64,000 bases of DNA from Rhizobiales bacterium Ga0077537 (GTDB taxonomy: Bacteria; Pseudomonadota; Alphaproteobacteria; Rhizobiales; Hyphomicrobiaceae). The position numbers were made by a program, and so were the translations under genes. Of this stretch, positions 8,205-16,313 are shown one piece after another. The stretch covers positions 62,001 through 126,000 of the forward strand of contig LNEM01000030.1 of assembly GCA_001464955.1 (NCBI GenBank), read 5' to 3'. The first letter of the stretch is position 1. Every line of letters starts with the position of its first letter. The notes beneath the pieces are model-generated. The model was not told the DNA's origin. It saw only the letters and a program-made list of their open reading frames with translations, and did not search any database.

Positions 8205-8439
8205 TGGCGGGCGGGGCGGGGCGATCAGTCGATGGCGGCTTGAGACCACGTCGTCCCAAGTGCTGTCGCCGGGCTGGTGTGCTGCATGAGTGCGAGATTA
8301 TACAGGAGCGGCCATTGCGGTCGGCCGGCCTACTGCACCGCAGCAACGTCGCCAAGGGCCACGACCAGTCTTGCTCACCGAAGTTTGCTAAGACATGTTC
8401 AGCAGCGATCCATGGTGCGGCCCGTTCAGAGAAGTATCA
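8205..8439. other. Intergenic region upstream of the macro-domain gene
   Basis: About 235 bases with composition falling from the GC-rich kinase end toward the AT-richer macro-domain gene. It contains a TATACA-like hexamer (8299-8304) but no convincing matching -35 element. No gene seen. Confidence 0.4.
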
Positions 8440-8910
8440 ATGATTTCATTTGTGAGTGGCGACATCCTTCAGGCGAACGAGCAGTACATCGCTCAGGGCG
8501 TGGCAGAAGGCAATCAAGAGGGCCTGGGAACTGGACTAGCATTGAAGATATCAACACGATGGCCAGCAGCGCAGTCCGCGTTCAAGCGTCATTGTCGATC
8601 GGGAATGTTTACCGGCGGTTCGCTTTGGGCATTTCCGCCAACTCATAAGACTCCCGGCATCATTTACTTGGCGACCCAGCCAGACATGTACCATGCGACA
8701 ATGCCATACCTCAGGAAAGCGCTGCGTGCCCTCGCGGTATGGTCGAAGACGAACGAAGTGAACTCTGTCGCGTTGCCCAAGATTGCGTCCGGGCTCGGAA
8801 AACTCTCTTGGTCAGATCAAGTGCGACCGCTTCTCATTCAACAGCTTGAGAACGCGGACTGCAAGTTCGTCGTCTATGAGCACTTCGTTCAATCGATGGA
8901 AGCCGACTAG
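8440..8910 (+). CDS. Orphan macro-domain protein (ADP-ribose binding/hydrolysing type)
   Basis: A 156-residue single macro domain. SFVSGDILQANEQYIAQGV is the usual ligand-binding N-terminus, GLGTGLALKISTRWP corresponds to the MGxGxAxxxxxxFP stretch, and SVALPKIASGLGKLSWSDQV is the C-terminal loop of the ALC1/TARG1/DarG-like branch. In TARG1 the corresponding loop has an aspartate (GLD) that acts in deacylation; here it is GLG. The start is ATG 8440 after AGAGAAG; 15 codons upstream in frame lack support. The gene is AT-richer than its neighbours, and no DarT-like ADP-ribosyltransferase lies beside it. Removal of ADP-ribose from protein or nucleic acid is possible but unproven. Confidence 0.85.
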   Translation: MISFVSGDILQANEQYIAQGVAEGNQEGLGTGLALKISTRWPAAQSAFKRHCRSGMFTGGSLWAFPPTHKTPGIIYLATQPDMYHATMPYLRKALRALAVWSKTNEVNSVALPKIASGLGKLSWSDQVRPLLIQQLENADCKFVVYEHFVQSMEAD

Positions 8911-8923
8911 CAAAGTCGGCTTC
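8899..8923 (+). terminator. Hairpin spanning the macro-domain stop codon
   Basis: GAAGCCGACT-agcaa-AGTCGGCTTC forms a perfect ten-base-pair stem with a five-base loop containing the TAG stop. No T run follows, so it may protect the transcript end or act as a weak terminator. Confidence 0.45.
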
Positions 8924-9012
8924 GGGTCACTCAGGGCGGTGGCGTGCACTGACCATGCTGCGCCCGCTCACGTCTCTTATCTCCGCCCTGCGACGCCCCC
9001 CCTCACGCAACA

Positions 9013-9039
9013 ACGCCAGCCCCCACCGGAAGCTGGCGT
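9013..9039 (-). terminator. Hairpin downstream of acyl-CoA dehydrogenase
   Basis: Inverted repeat ACGCCAGC/GCTGGCGT (8 bp, 11-base loop) located 30 bases after the acyl-CoA dehydrogenase stop on the minus strand, followed by GTTGTTG rather than a clean T run. Possible terminator of the three-gene acyl-CoA catabolic run. Confidence 0.4.
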
Positions 9040-9068
9040 CGCTCACTCCGAAATTTGACGCCCCGCCC

Positions 9069-10247
9069 TCAATAGCTGCGCGGCATGCCGAGCACGTTCT
9101 GGCCGACGAAGGCGAGAATCATGTTCGTGGAGATCGGCGCGGTCTGATAGAGCCGGCTCTCGCGCCACTTCCGCTCGATGCCATACTCGCGCGCATAGGC
9201 GAAACCGCCGAACGTCTGCATGCAAGCTTCGCCCGCGTGCCATGCGGCTTCGGCGGCCAGCATCTTGCCCATGTTGGCTTCCGCGCCGCACTCCCGCCCG
9301 GCCTCGAACAGGGCCGTACCCTTCGCCACCATGAGTTCGGCCGCGCAAAGCTCGGCATAGGCGCGCGCGATCGGGAACTGCACGCCCTGGTTCTTGCCGA
9401 TCGGGTTGCCGAACACCACCCGCTCCTTGGCGTACTCCGTGGCCTTGTTGATGAAGTATCGCGCGTCGCCGAGGCACTCCGCCGAGATGAGAAGTCTTTC
9501 TGCGTTCATGCTCGACAGGATGTACTTGAACCCCTGCCCCTCCTCGCCGACCAGCGCATCCGGCGGCACCTCGAGGTTATCGAAGAACACCTCGCAGGTG
9601 TTGTGGTTGATCATGGCATCGATCTTCTTCATCTCGACGCCCTTGCCCTTCGCCTCACGAAGATCGACGAGGAACACCGAGAGCCCGTCCGTCCGCCGCT
9701 TCACTTGATCGGCCGGCGTGGTGCGCGCGAGGAGCAGCATCAGGTCCGACTGCATCACCCGGCTGGTCCACACCTTCTGGCCGTTGACGATGTACTTGTT
9801 GCCCTTCTTCTCGGCCTTGGTCTTGAGCTGTGTCGTGTCCGAGCCGGTCGTCGGCTCCGTGACGCCGAACGCCTGCAGCCGCAGCTTGCCGGACGCGATC
9901 TCCGGCAGATACTTCCGCTTCTGCTCGTCCGTCCCGTGCCGGAGCACAGTGCCCATCGTATACATCTGCGCATGGCAGGCGGCCGCGTTGCAGCCCATCT
10001 CGTGGATCGTCTCGAGCACCGCGCAGCCGGCCGACAGCGGCAGACCCGAGCCGCCGAATTCCTCCGGGATCAGGCAGCCGAGATACCCCGCCTCCGTGAG
10101 AGCATCGACGAACGCGGTCGGATATTCGGCGGCGTGGTCGAGCTTCACCCAATAGTCGTTCGGAAACTTCTCGCAGACGGCACGAACGCCGTCACGGATC
10201 TCGCTCCACTGCGGCTCGAGCGGCATGGAGATGGGCTGGTCGGACAT
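9069..10247 (-). CDS. Acyl-CoA dehydrogenase
   Basis: A 392-residue FAD enzyme introducing a trans-2 double bond into an acyl-CoA. FGVTEPTTGSDTTQLKTKAE and NGQKVWTSRVMQSDLML are the flavin-binding middle domain, and GQGFKYILSSMNAERLLISAE opens the C-terminal helical domain. The site that carries the catalytic glutamate in most family members (YEG) reads YQTAPIS here (Q368). A glutamate occurs instead at residue 250 (NAERLL), the position used by isovaleryl- and long-chain-type enzymes, so activity is probably retained. Start is ATG 10247 with AAGAGG upstream; the 25-codon longer frame is unlikely. Together with HMG-CoA lyase and enoyl-CoA hydratase on the same strand it suggests leucine or branched acyl-CoA breakdown. 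Confidence 0.93.
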   Translation of the reverse strand: MSDQPISMPLEPQWSEIRDGVRAVCEKFPNDYWVKLDHAAEYPTAFVDALTEAGYLGCLIPEEFGGSGLPLSAGCAVLETIHEMGCNAAACHAQMYTMGTVLRHGTDEQKRKYLPEIASGKLRLQAFGVTEPTTGSDTTQLKTKAEKKGNKYIVNGQKVWTSRVMQSDLMLLLARTTPADQVKRRTDGLSVFLVDLREAKGKGVEMKKIDAMINHNTCEVFFDNLEVPPDALVGEEGQGFKYILSSMNAERLLISAECLGDARYFINKATEYAKERVVFGNPIGKNQGVQFPIARAYAELCAAELMVAKGTALFEAGRECGAEANMGKMLAAEAAWHAGEACMQTFGGFAYAREYGIERKWRESRLYQTAPISTNMILAFVGQNVLGMPRSY

Positions 10248-10408
10248 GAAAACCTCTTGAATGCATTCGGTCGTGGGTGAGGACGCCACACGGGTTGCCG
10301 CCGCCGGGTGAGCGGTCCTCACCTCATCGGAAGAATCCGGCGCTCCGGCTGACCAACGGCGATCAGACGCCGTGCCGATCAGCAGAGTGCGTGAGGCGGA
10401 TCAGCGCT

Positions 10409-11356
10409 TCACTCGGCTGCCTCGGCGAGTGTCGGCGGCGTGAAGCCCTTGGGCAGGCCGGCCTTCAGGATCGTGCCGTAGAACTTCTCATCGGGGAGCG
10501 CCGTCTCCGCGATGCTCCGGGCCGCCCGGTACTTGTCGAGATCGACCCCGGTCTTCAGCCCTTCCTTCTCCAGCAGGAAGACGAGGTCCTCCATCACGAT
10601 GTTGCCCGACGCGCCGGGCGCGAACGGACACCCCCCGAGCCCGCCGGTGGAGGCATCGAATGCCCGAACACCGGCTTCTAGCGCGGCATAGACGTTGGCC
10701 AGCCCGAGCCCGCGCGTATCGTGGAAATGCGCATAAACGGGCTTTCCGGCCGCGATGGCGACCGTGTGATGGAAGAGGTTCGAGATCTCGCTTGGAGCGG
10801 CATACCCGACAGTATCGGCGAGCAGGATCTCGTCCGCGCCGAGCGCCAGATAGCGATCGACGCAACGTAGCACGTCGTTCGGATCGACCTTGCCGCGGAT
10901 GGTGCAGCCGAACGACGTCGCGAGACAGCCCTGGATGCGCACGTTCTTCCACTCGGGACGTTCGGCACGCAGCGCGACCACGTTCTCGAACTCGGCGAAC
11001 GACTGGTCGACGGTCTTGCGCACGTTCGCGAGGTTGTGCTCCTCGGAGACCGACAGCACGAAGTTCACGTTGCGCACGCCGGCGAGCAGCATGTTCTCGG
11101 CGCCCTTCCGGTTCGGCGCCAGCGCGACGATCTTCGGTCCCGGAATCGAGAGCGCGCCCCTGGCCACGTCGGCGGCGTCGGCGAACTGGGCGATGACCTT
11201 CGGCGGCACGAAGTTGGTGATCTCGATCTCGGGCACGCCGGCCGCAGCGACGGCGCGCGCCCAGGCGAGCTTGGTCTCGGTCGGCACGAAGGTCTTGACG
11301 AGTTGCAGGCCGTCGCGAAGGCCGACTTCCCGCACGATGACGTCAGGCTGTTTCAT
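10409..11356 (-). CDS. Hydroxymethylglutaryl-CoA lyase family
   Basis: A 315-residue HMGL-like TIM-barrel aldolase, normal length. VREVGLRDGLQLVKTFVPTE carries the metal-binding aspartate and substrate arginine, AHFHDTRGLGLANVYAAL supplies the two metal histidines, and GGLGGCPFAPGASGN holds the conserved catalytic cysteine. The reaction would be cleavage of 3-hydroxy-3-methylglutaryl-CoA to acetyl-CoA and acetoacetate, the last step of leucine and ketone-body metabolism. It lies between enoyl-CoA hydratase (29 bases upstream) and acyl-CoA dehydrogenase (161 bases downstream), an arrangement consistent with one acyl-CoA degradation unit. Related lyases acting on citramalyl-like CoA esters cannot be excluded. 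Confidence 0.9.
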   Translation of the reverse strand: MKQPDVIVREVGLRDGLQLVKTFVPTETKLAWARAVAAAGVPEIEITNFVPPKVIAQFADAADVARGALSIPGPKIVALAPNRKGAENMLLAGVRNVNFVLSVSEEHNLANVRKTVDQSFAEFENVVALRAERPEWKNVRIQGCLATSFGCTIRGKVDPNDVLRCVDRYLALGADEILLADTVGYAAPSEISNLFHHTVAIAAGKPVYAHFHDTRGLGLANVYAALEAGVRAFDASTGGLGGCPFAPGASGNIVMEDLVFLLEKEGLKTGVDLDKYRAARSIAETALPDEKFYGTILKAGLPKGFTPPTLAEAAE

Positions 11357-11385
11357 GATCTCGCGTCCTGATGCTTTCTGAGCTG

Positions 11386-12186
11386 TTATTCGCCTTTATA
11401 CACAGGCTTGCGCTTCTCGTTGAAGGCGTTGATGCCTTCCTGGCGATCCTGCGTCACAACGGTCCGGTTGTAGGCTTCGATCTCGAACGCGTAGCCGGTC
11501 GCCCGGTCGAGTTCGGTGGCCTTCTCCATCGATTTCTTGGCCTGACGCACGGAAACCGGCGCATTGGCCGCGATTCTGCGGGCTGTCTCCATGACGGCGT
11601 CCATGAGCTGCGGTCCCGGCACGACCTTGTTGATCATGCCCCAGCCGAGCCCGTCGGCGGCCGAGAACGGCGTCCCGGTCAGGATGATTTCCTTGGCCCG
11701 CCTTACGCCGACGGCGCGCGGCAGGTTCTGTGTGCCGGCCGCCCCCGGCATGATGCCGAGCGTCACTTCGGTGAGCGCGAATTTCGCGTGATCGGCTGCG
11801 TAGACGAAATCGCACGCGAGCGCGATCTCCATGCCGCCTGCGTAGGCGTAGCCGTTGACGGCCGCGATGATTGGCACCGGACAGTCGAACATGGCCTTCA
11901 CCATCTGCTCGACGATGGCGTGCTGCTGCCGCCAGGTCTCGTCGGTCATGCCCTTGCGCTCCTTGAGGTCCGCGCCGGTGCAGAACGCCTTGTCGCCCGT
12001 TCCGGTCACGACGATGCAGGCCGCCGCGTTCGGATCGACATAGAACTGCATGAAACAGTCCCTGAGTTCGCCCATCATCATCGTGTTCATCGAGTTCATC
12101 GCCTGCGGACGATTGAGCGTCACGACGGCGACCTTGTCCGGCCCGATGCTGAGCGTGATGGTCTCGAAGGTCGTTCGGATGGGCAT
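11386..12186 (-). CDS. Enoyl-CoA hydratase/isomerase family
   Basis: A 266-residue crotonase. TLNRPQAMNSMNTMMM starts the CoA-binding fold, FCTGADLKERKGM is the first oxyanion-hole loop, and AAVNGYAYAGGMEIALACDF with FALTEVTLGIMPGAAGTQNLPRAVG contains the second oxyanion glycine and the glutamate-bearing GxxPGxGGT-like loop (here EVTLGIMPGAAG). Hydration of a 2-enoyl-CoA, possibly methylglutaconyl-CoA given the HMG-CoA lyase next door, is inferred. It is the first gene of the minus-strand run and diverges from the TPP decarboxylase genes across 248 bases. Confidence 0.92.
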   Translation of the reverse strand: MPIRTTFETITLSIGPDKVAVVTLNRPQAMNSMNTMMMGELRDCFMQFYVDPNAAACIVVTGTGDKAFCTGADLKERKGMTDETWRQQHAIVEQMVKAMFDCPVPIIAAVNGYAYAGGMEIALACDFVYAADHAKFALTEVTLGIMPGAAGTQNLPRAVGVRRAKEIILTGTPFSAADGLGWGMINKVVPGPQLMDAVMETARRIAANAPVSVRQAKKSMEKATELDRATGYAFEIEAYNRTVVTQDRQEGINAFNEKRKPVYKGE

Positions 12187-12434
12187 GGGCCTGGATCCTT
12201 GCTTGATGGGAGTTCGACGGCTGGCCGCCCGTCCGGGACCGGCTGCCGCGCGGCAGAAGGGAGCCAGAAGCTAGCGCCGCCCGGCGGCGACCGCCAGTGG
12301 ATGCAGGCTCCTGGAGGCATGCAGTTTTTGCCGACGTGGTTTTCGGCCCGCCGGGCGACCGACCTTGACCGGCTCCATCCCGTACGCCACAACGCCTGTC
12401 CGGACAACATCAGCAAACCGACCGGAACATCACC
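12187..12434. promoter_or_regulatory. Divergent intergenic region
   Basis: This 248-base gap separates the first gene of the acyl-CoA run (minus) from the split TPP decarboxylase (plus), so it must contain both promoters. GC-rich inverted stretches occur around 12220-12290 but I could not define a convincing operator or -35/-10 pair. Confidence 0.5.
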
Positions 12435-12974
12435 ATGGCAGCGAAGGCAGCGGCAGAACCGTCCCATTGGTCGGACGACGTTTTCCGCGAGATCAAGGCA
12501 CGCGACATCCGCACCGTGTGCACCATTCCCGACGGCGGGCTCGTCAATCTCCTGAAGAAGGTTGAGGCCGACAAGGACATGCGCCTTGTGACGCTCTCGA
12601 CCGAGGAGGAGGGCATGGGCGTCGTCGTCGGTCAGTGGGCCGGCGGCGTCAGGTCCATGATCGCCATGCAGTCGTCGGGCGTCGGCAACTGTATCAACGC
12701 CCTGGGGTTTCCCTCGGCCTACCGCTGCCCCTGCCTGATGCTGGTGACCATGCGTGGCCAGTGGGGCGAGTTCAACCCCTGGCAGGTCTCCATGGGCCAG
12801 GCCGTCCGCCCCGCGCTCGAGGCCGTGGGCGTGCGTTGCTTCCCCGTCGATCAGCCGGACGAGATCGGCGAGGTCTTCGCCGCCGCGGCCGACATGGCCT
12901 TCAACAGCTCGATCTCTGCCGCCGTGCTGGTCAGCCAGCGCATCATCGGCGCCAAGGGCTTCGGCCAGAAGTGA
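12435..12974 (+). CDS. TPP-dependent decarboxylase, alpha (PYR-domain) subunit, sulfopyruvate/phosphonopyruvate type
   Basis: A 179-residue protein equal to the N-terminal PYR domain of a thiamine-diphosphate decarboxylase. TVCTIPDGGLVNLLK and LVTLSTEEEGMGVVVGQWAGG include the conserved glutamate that activates the cofactor; MIAMQSSGVGNCINALGFP is the domain-typical GxGN segment. It is followed eight bases later by the Pp-domain subunit, and the pair matches the ComD/ComE layout of archaeal sulfopyruvate decarboxylase and split phosphonopyruvate decarboxylases. The actual 2-oxoacid is unknown; no coenzyme M or phosphonate genes are visible nearby. Confidence 0.82.
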   Translation: MAAKAAAEPSHWSDDVFREIKARDIRTVCTIPDGGLVNLLKKVEADKDMRLVTLSTEEEGMGVVVGQWAGGVRSMIAMQSSGVGNCINALGFPSAYRCPCLMLVTMRGQWGEFNPWQVSMGQAVRPALEAVGVRCFPVDQPDEIGEVFAAAADMAFNSSISAAVLVSQRIIGAKGFGQK

Positions 12975-12981
12975 GGATGCA

Positions 12982-13602
12982 ATGAGCAAGTCACCCAAGT
13001 CCTCTTCTGCCAACCCGCCGGCTTCCAACCGCCTGCAACGCCGGGCATTCGTCACCGAAGTGCTCAGCGCCCGTGGCGACGCCCTCGTCGTGCCCGGCCT
13101 CGGCAGCTCCACCTGGGATCTGTTTGCTGCGGGCGACACCCCGGCGAACCTCTACTCCTGGGGCGGCATGGGCCTGGCGGTACCGACCGCGCTCGGTCTC
13201 GCCATGGCCCAGCCGTCGCGCCGCGTGCTCGCACTGACCGGCGACGGCGAGATCATGATGGGCATCGGCTCGCTGGGGGTGGCCGCCGATCAGGCCCCGC
13301 GCAACCTCGCGATTCTCGTGCTCGACAACGAACGGTTTTCCGAAACCGGCCGCCAGCGCGGCCTGACCGGGAATCGGGTCGACCTGTGCGCTGTCGCCAA
13401 GGGCTTCGGTATCCGCGAGACGATGCTGGTCACCGAGGCCGGCGCCATTCCGGATCTGCAGCGGTTTCTGTTCGAGGCCGAAGGCCCTGTCCTCGCCGTC
13501 GCCAAGATCGCCTTGAGCGAAGACCCCTGGCGGCTCCCCGAGAAAGACGGCGCGGCCATCGGGCGCCGGTTCAAGATCGCCCTCGGCCTCGAGAAGCCCT
13601 GA
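12982..13602 (+). CDS. TPP-dependent decarboxylase, beta (Pp-domain) subunit
   Basis: A 206-residue TPP-binding domain. SWGGMGLAVPTALGLAM and LALTGDGEIMMGIGSL, with LDNERFSETG about 30 residues later, form the GDG...N diphosphate/Mg motif. The start at ATG 12982 was chosen because GAGG (12973) precedes it and the upstream frame overlaps the alpha subunit as a shadow. Together with the alpha subunit it should form a heteromeric decarboxylase of the ComDE kind. Downstream a strong hairpin closes the two-gene unit. Confidence 0.83.
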   Translation: MSKSPKSSSANPPASNRLQRRAFVTEVLSARGDALVVPGLGSSTWDLFAAGDTPANLYSWGGMGLAVPTALGLAMAQPSRRVLALTGDGEIMMGIGSLGVAADQAPRNLAILVLDNERFSETGRQRGLTGNRVDLCAVAKGFGIRETMLVTEAGAIPDLQRFLFEAEGPVLAVAKIALSEDPWRLPEKDGAAIGRRFKIALGLEKP

Positions 13603-13628
13603 GCGCGTTTCCCGTTTCGACGTCCGAG

Positions 13629-13656
13629 GCACCCGGTGGGCTCTCCCGCCGGGTGC
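13629..13656 (+). terminator. Probable terminator after the TPP decarboxylase pair
   Basis: GCACCCGGTGGG-ctct-CCCGCCGGGTGC forms a 12-bp stem with one wobble, 26 bases past the stop, followed by TGTCGTTT. The T tract is interrupted, so efficiency is uncertain. Confidence 0.6.
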
Positions 13657-13896
13657 TGTCGTTTCGGCTGTCCGCTGACGCCGTGTCGGTCCGCCCCGCG
13701 ACGGCCGCCATTCGGCTGCATCGGCGACATCTGCACGGCCCCTCTCCCTCCCACGTCAGTCCTGATCACGGCCTTGTGATCAAGGCCCGTGAACTTCCAG
13801 CTTGCGTTTTGAACGTCGTACAAGTAAAATTCGAGACGTAGCGAATTCAAATGTCTCGTCGCATGACGAGGCCACCCGAGACACAGGAGCAGGACC

Positions 13897-14610
13897 ATGC
13901 GTACCCCGATCGCAGCTTCCGTTATCGCCCTGGCCATCGCCTCGTTTGCGACGCCCAGCGACGCCCAGACCTTCGGCCGCAACAACGGCAACGGCCCGGG
14001 CTTCAACGGCCCATCCCGCGGCATCTCCCAGGGCGGTATCCCCGGGCGAACCTTCGAGAACCGCGGCCCACGCCAGTTCCGCAACGTGCAGCCGCCGGCT
14101 CCTGGCAGTCAGGTGGGCAGCGCCGGCCCGCGCCAGTTCCGCTCCGTTCAGCCCCCGGCTCCCGGCAATCAGGTGGGCAGCGCCGGTCCCCGCACGTTCC
14201 GGTCCGTCCAGCCCCCCGCGGCCGGCTCGACCTCGCGCACGGTCCGCCCGCCGGTTGGCGCCGGCTTCCAGCCGCCGGTCGCCGCCCCCGCACTCCCCGT
14301 CGCGGCCGCCGCGGCGACTGCGGCAGTGACGGCGGGCGCGCTGGGAGCCCCCGCAACGCAGGTGACGGCGGCTCCGGCTCCCATCACGACAACGTCCGGC
14401 GCTCCGGGTCCTTCCGTAGCGAACGAATTGCCCCCGCTCGAGATGCTGGCGCCCGTCGGCCAACCGATCGTGCCGCTGGCGGAAGCGCCGGCCTCGTCGG
14501 CATCGACGGTCACCTCCGCGCGGAGCCCCCGGTTCATCCGCACCGGTGCTGCCCCCGAGAACTGCAACGTCCCGAGCCACGGCTACTACCGGATCTGGCG
14601 TCGCTACTGA
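13897..14610 (+). CDS. Exported repeat-containing protein of unknown function
   Basis: A 237-residue protein with a clear signal peptide (MRTPIAASVIALAIASF, cleavage near PSDAQT). Residues about 57-115 are three imperfect copies of a 20-residue unit (GPRQFRxVQPPAPGxQVGSA), encoded by 60-bp tandem repeats. An Ala-rich segment follows, with a short C-terminal part (APENCNVPSHGYYRIWRRY) that looks conserved and could be a folded tip with one cysteine. Upstream 13849-13890 is AT-richer and AGGAGCAGG precedes the ATG at a good distance. I do not recognise the family; secretion to the periplasm or surface is inferred from the signal only. Confidence 0.72.
   Translation: MRTPIAASVIALAIASFATPSDAQTFGRNNGNGPGFNGPSRGISQGGIPGRTFENRGPRQFRNVQPPAPGSQVGSAGPRQFRSVQPPAPGNQVGSAGPRTFRSVQPPAAGSTSRTVRPPVGAGFQPPVAAPALPVAAAAATAAVTAGALGAPATQVTAAPAPITTTSGAPGPSVANELPPLEMLAPVGQPIVPLAEAPASSASTVTSARSPRFIRTGAAPENCNVPSHGYYRIWRRY
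14065..14229 (+). repeat. 60-bp coding tandem repeat
   Basis: About 2.7 copies with an exact 60-base period: cgccagttcc at 14071 and 14131 and cgcacgttcc at 14191, with aggtgggcagc also recurring at 60-base spacing. Third-position differences between copies indicate the repeat is not brand-new. Confidence 0.9.
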
Positions 14611-14628
14611 TCCGCTAACCCTGCAAAG

Positions 14629-14661
14629 CGCCCGGGCTGGTTCGTCATTCCGGCCCGGGCG
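14629..14661 (+). terminator. Hairpin after the repeat protein gene
   Basis: CGCCCGGGC/GCCCGGGCG stem of nine pairs with a 15-base loop, 18 bases after the stop codon. No T tract, so a Rho-independent role is uncertain. Confidence 0.45.
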
Positions 14662-14742
14662 GCAATCGTGCGATGATATGGCAGGGTGTGCTCCGGCAGA
14701 CTAAGCTCTCCCTCAACGGCATTCTTGGATCCGAGACCTGAC

Positions 14743-16296
14743 ATGCGTGCCCCCCTGACACTTTCCGTTCTGCTGGCCTCAGCGGCGCTCGCGTCCATGG
14801 CCGAGGCCCAGACCAGCCCCCCGGCCGCGCCTGCTCCCGGCGTCACCGATCCGGCGGCGCAGACGCCGGCGGCTCGCCCGCGCCGAAGCCTGAGCCAGGA
14901 CAGCCCTGCTCCGATCCAGCAGCCCGGCCAGCCGGCCCCCGCCGCGGCAGCACAGGCGCCGCCGGCCGCCCCGACTCCTGCCGCCACACCGCAGCTGCCA
15001 CCAGCCCAGCCGGCAGCTCGGGCGCCGTCTGCCCCGGTGCCGGCGCCGGCAGCGCCCCCGAACACACAGGCGTCCCCGGCACCTGCTGCGACGCCGGCCC
15101 CGGTCCCGGCCCAGCCGCCCGTGGCAGCCACCACGCCTCCCGCGGCGCCGCCAGCCGCCACCAGCCCTGTCGTCCTGCCTCCGGCCACCCAGGCCCAGCC
15201 GCTTCCTCCCGAGATGGCGGCTTGCACCGGCGACGCCACGGACGCGGCCGTCTCCGCCTGCAGCCGCGTGATCGAAGGCCGGCGCGTCTCGCGCGACACC
15301 CTCGTCATGGCCTACGCAAACCGCGCCGCAACCCATTTCCAGCGCAATGACGACGCCCGTGCCATCGCCGACCTCGACATCGCCATCCAGCTCGACCCGC
15401 GCAACTACCGCGCCATGGTGCTCCGCGCCCGGGCACTGGCCCGGCAGGGGAATTTCGATCGCGCCATCGCCGACATGACGGCGACACTCGCACTGCGCGA
15501 GGACCAGGCCGTCGCGCTCCGCGAACGTGCCGCCATCCACCAGCAGAAGGGTGACGCAACGGCCGCGCTCGCCGACCTCAATGCAGCCCTCGCCCAGGCC
15601 CCGAACGACGCCGAGGCGCTGCAGCTTCGCGCCGCCGTCCAGCTTGCAGGCAATCGCCTCGATGCCGCCCGCACCGACGCTGACCGGAGCCTCGCTCTCG
15701 ACGCTCGCAACGTTGCGGCGCTGATGACCCGCGCCGAATTGCGCAATCGCCAGAACGACCGCACGGGCGCACTCGCGGATCTCGATGCAGCATTGCGTCT
15801 CGCCCCCGACAACGCCGACCTGCGCCGCCTCCGCGACCAGATCGAACCGCCGGCTGCGCAACAGCCCCAGGCCGCGCCCGCGGCCGCAGCTGCCGCCGCC
15901 CAGACCGCGGCGCTCGACGCCCAGATCGTGCAGCAGCCGAACAACGCCACCTTGCGCATGCAGCGGGCACAGCTGGCATGGACGGCAGGCGACGTTCCGC
16001 GCACCATTCTGGAGTTGAACGAGGTCATTCGCCTGCAGCCGAGGAACGGCGAGGCCTTTCGCATCCGTGGCCTCGCCCACGCCCGGCGAGGCGACGCGAT
16101 CCGCACGGTCAACGACCTGACGCAGGCGATCAACCTGAACGTCAACGACGCCAACACCTTCCTGATCCGGGCGGAAGCCAACGTGCGTCGCAACATGCGC
16201 CAGGCAGCCGCCGCCGACTATCGTCGCGTTCTGCGCCTCGAGCCCAACAACCAGTTCGCCCGCAACGGCCTCGCCCGGCTGGGGCTGAACAACTGA
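14743..16296 (+). CDS. Exported tetratricopeptide-repeat protein (Pro/Ala-rich N-terminus)
   Basis: A 517-residue protein with a signal peptide (MRAPLTLSVLLASAALASMAEAQ), a proline/alanine-rich low-complexity stretch to about residue 155, and then a row of TPR units, for example YANRAATHFQRNDDARAIADLDIAIQLDP and its successors. A second Ala/Gln-rich spacer (QQPQAAPAAAAAAAQ) splits the repeats into two blocks. TPR arrays mediate protein-protein contact; no catalytic motif is visible. The start is ATG 14743 because the signal peptide begins there; 19 codons upstream in frame are not convincing. It is followed after 17 bases by another TPR protein, suggesting paralogues in one operon. Confidence 0.82.
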   Translation: MRAPLTLSVLLASAALASMAEAQTSPPAAPAPGVTDPAAQTPAARPRRSLSQDSPAPIQQPGQPAPAAAAQAPPAAPTPAATPQLPPAQPAARAPSAPVPAPAAPPNTQASPAPAATPAPVPAQPPVAATTPPAAPPAATSPVVLPPATQAQPLPPEMAACTGDATDAAVSACSRVIEGRRVSRDTLVMAYANRAATHFQRNDDARAIADLDIAIQLDPRNYRAMVLRARALARQGNFDRAIADMTATLALREDQAVALRERAAIHQQKGDATAALADLNAALAQAPNDAEALQLRAAVQLAGNRLDAARTDADRSLALDARNVAALMTRAELRNRQNDRTGALADLDAALRLAPDNADLRRLRDQIEPPAAQQPQAAPAAAAAAAQTAALDAQIVQQPNNATLRMQRAQLAWTAGDVPRTILELNEVIRLQPRNGEAFRIRGLAHARRGDAIRTVNDLTQAINLNVNDANTFLIRAEANVRRNMRQAAAADYRRVLRLEPNNQFARNGLARLGLNN

Positions 16297-16313
16297 CGGT
16301 GGGAGCGCCCGAG

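Noticed and set aside
6675-8249. 524-codon minus-strand frame over the ABC1 kinase
   Set aside because: Antisense shadow. It translates the 39-bp repeat as LPTSNRA units, which is a by-product of the repeat.
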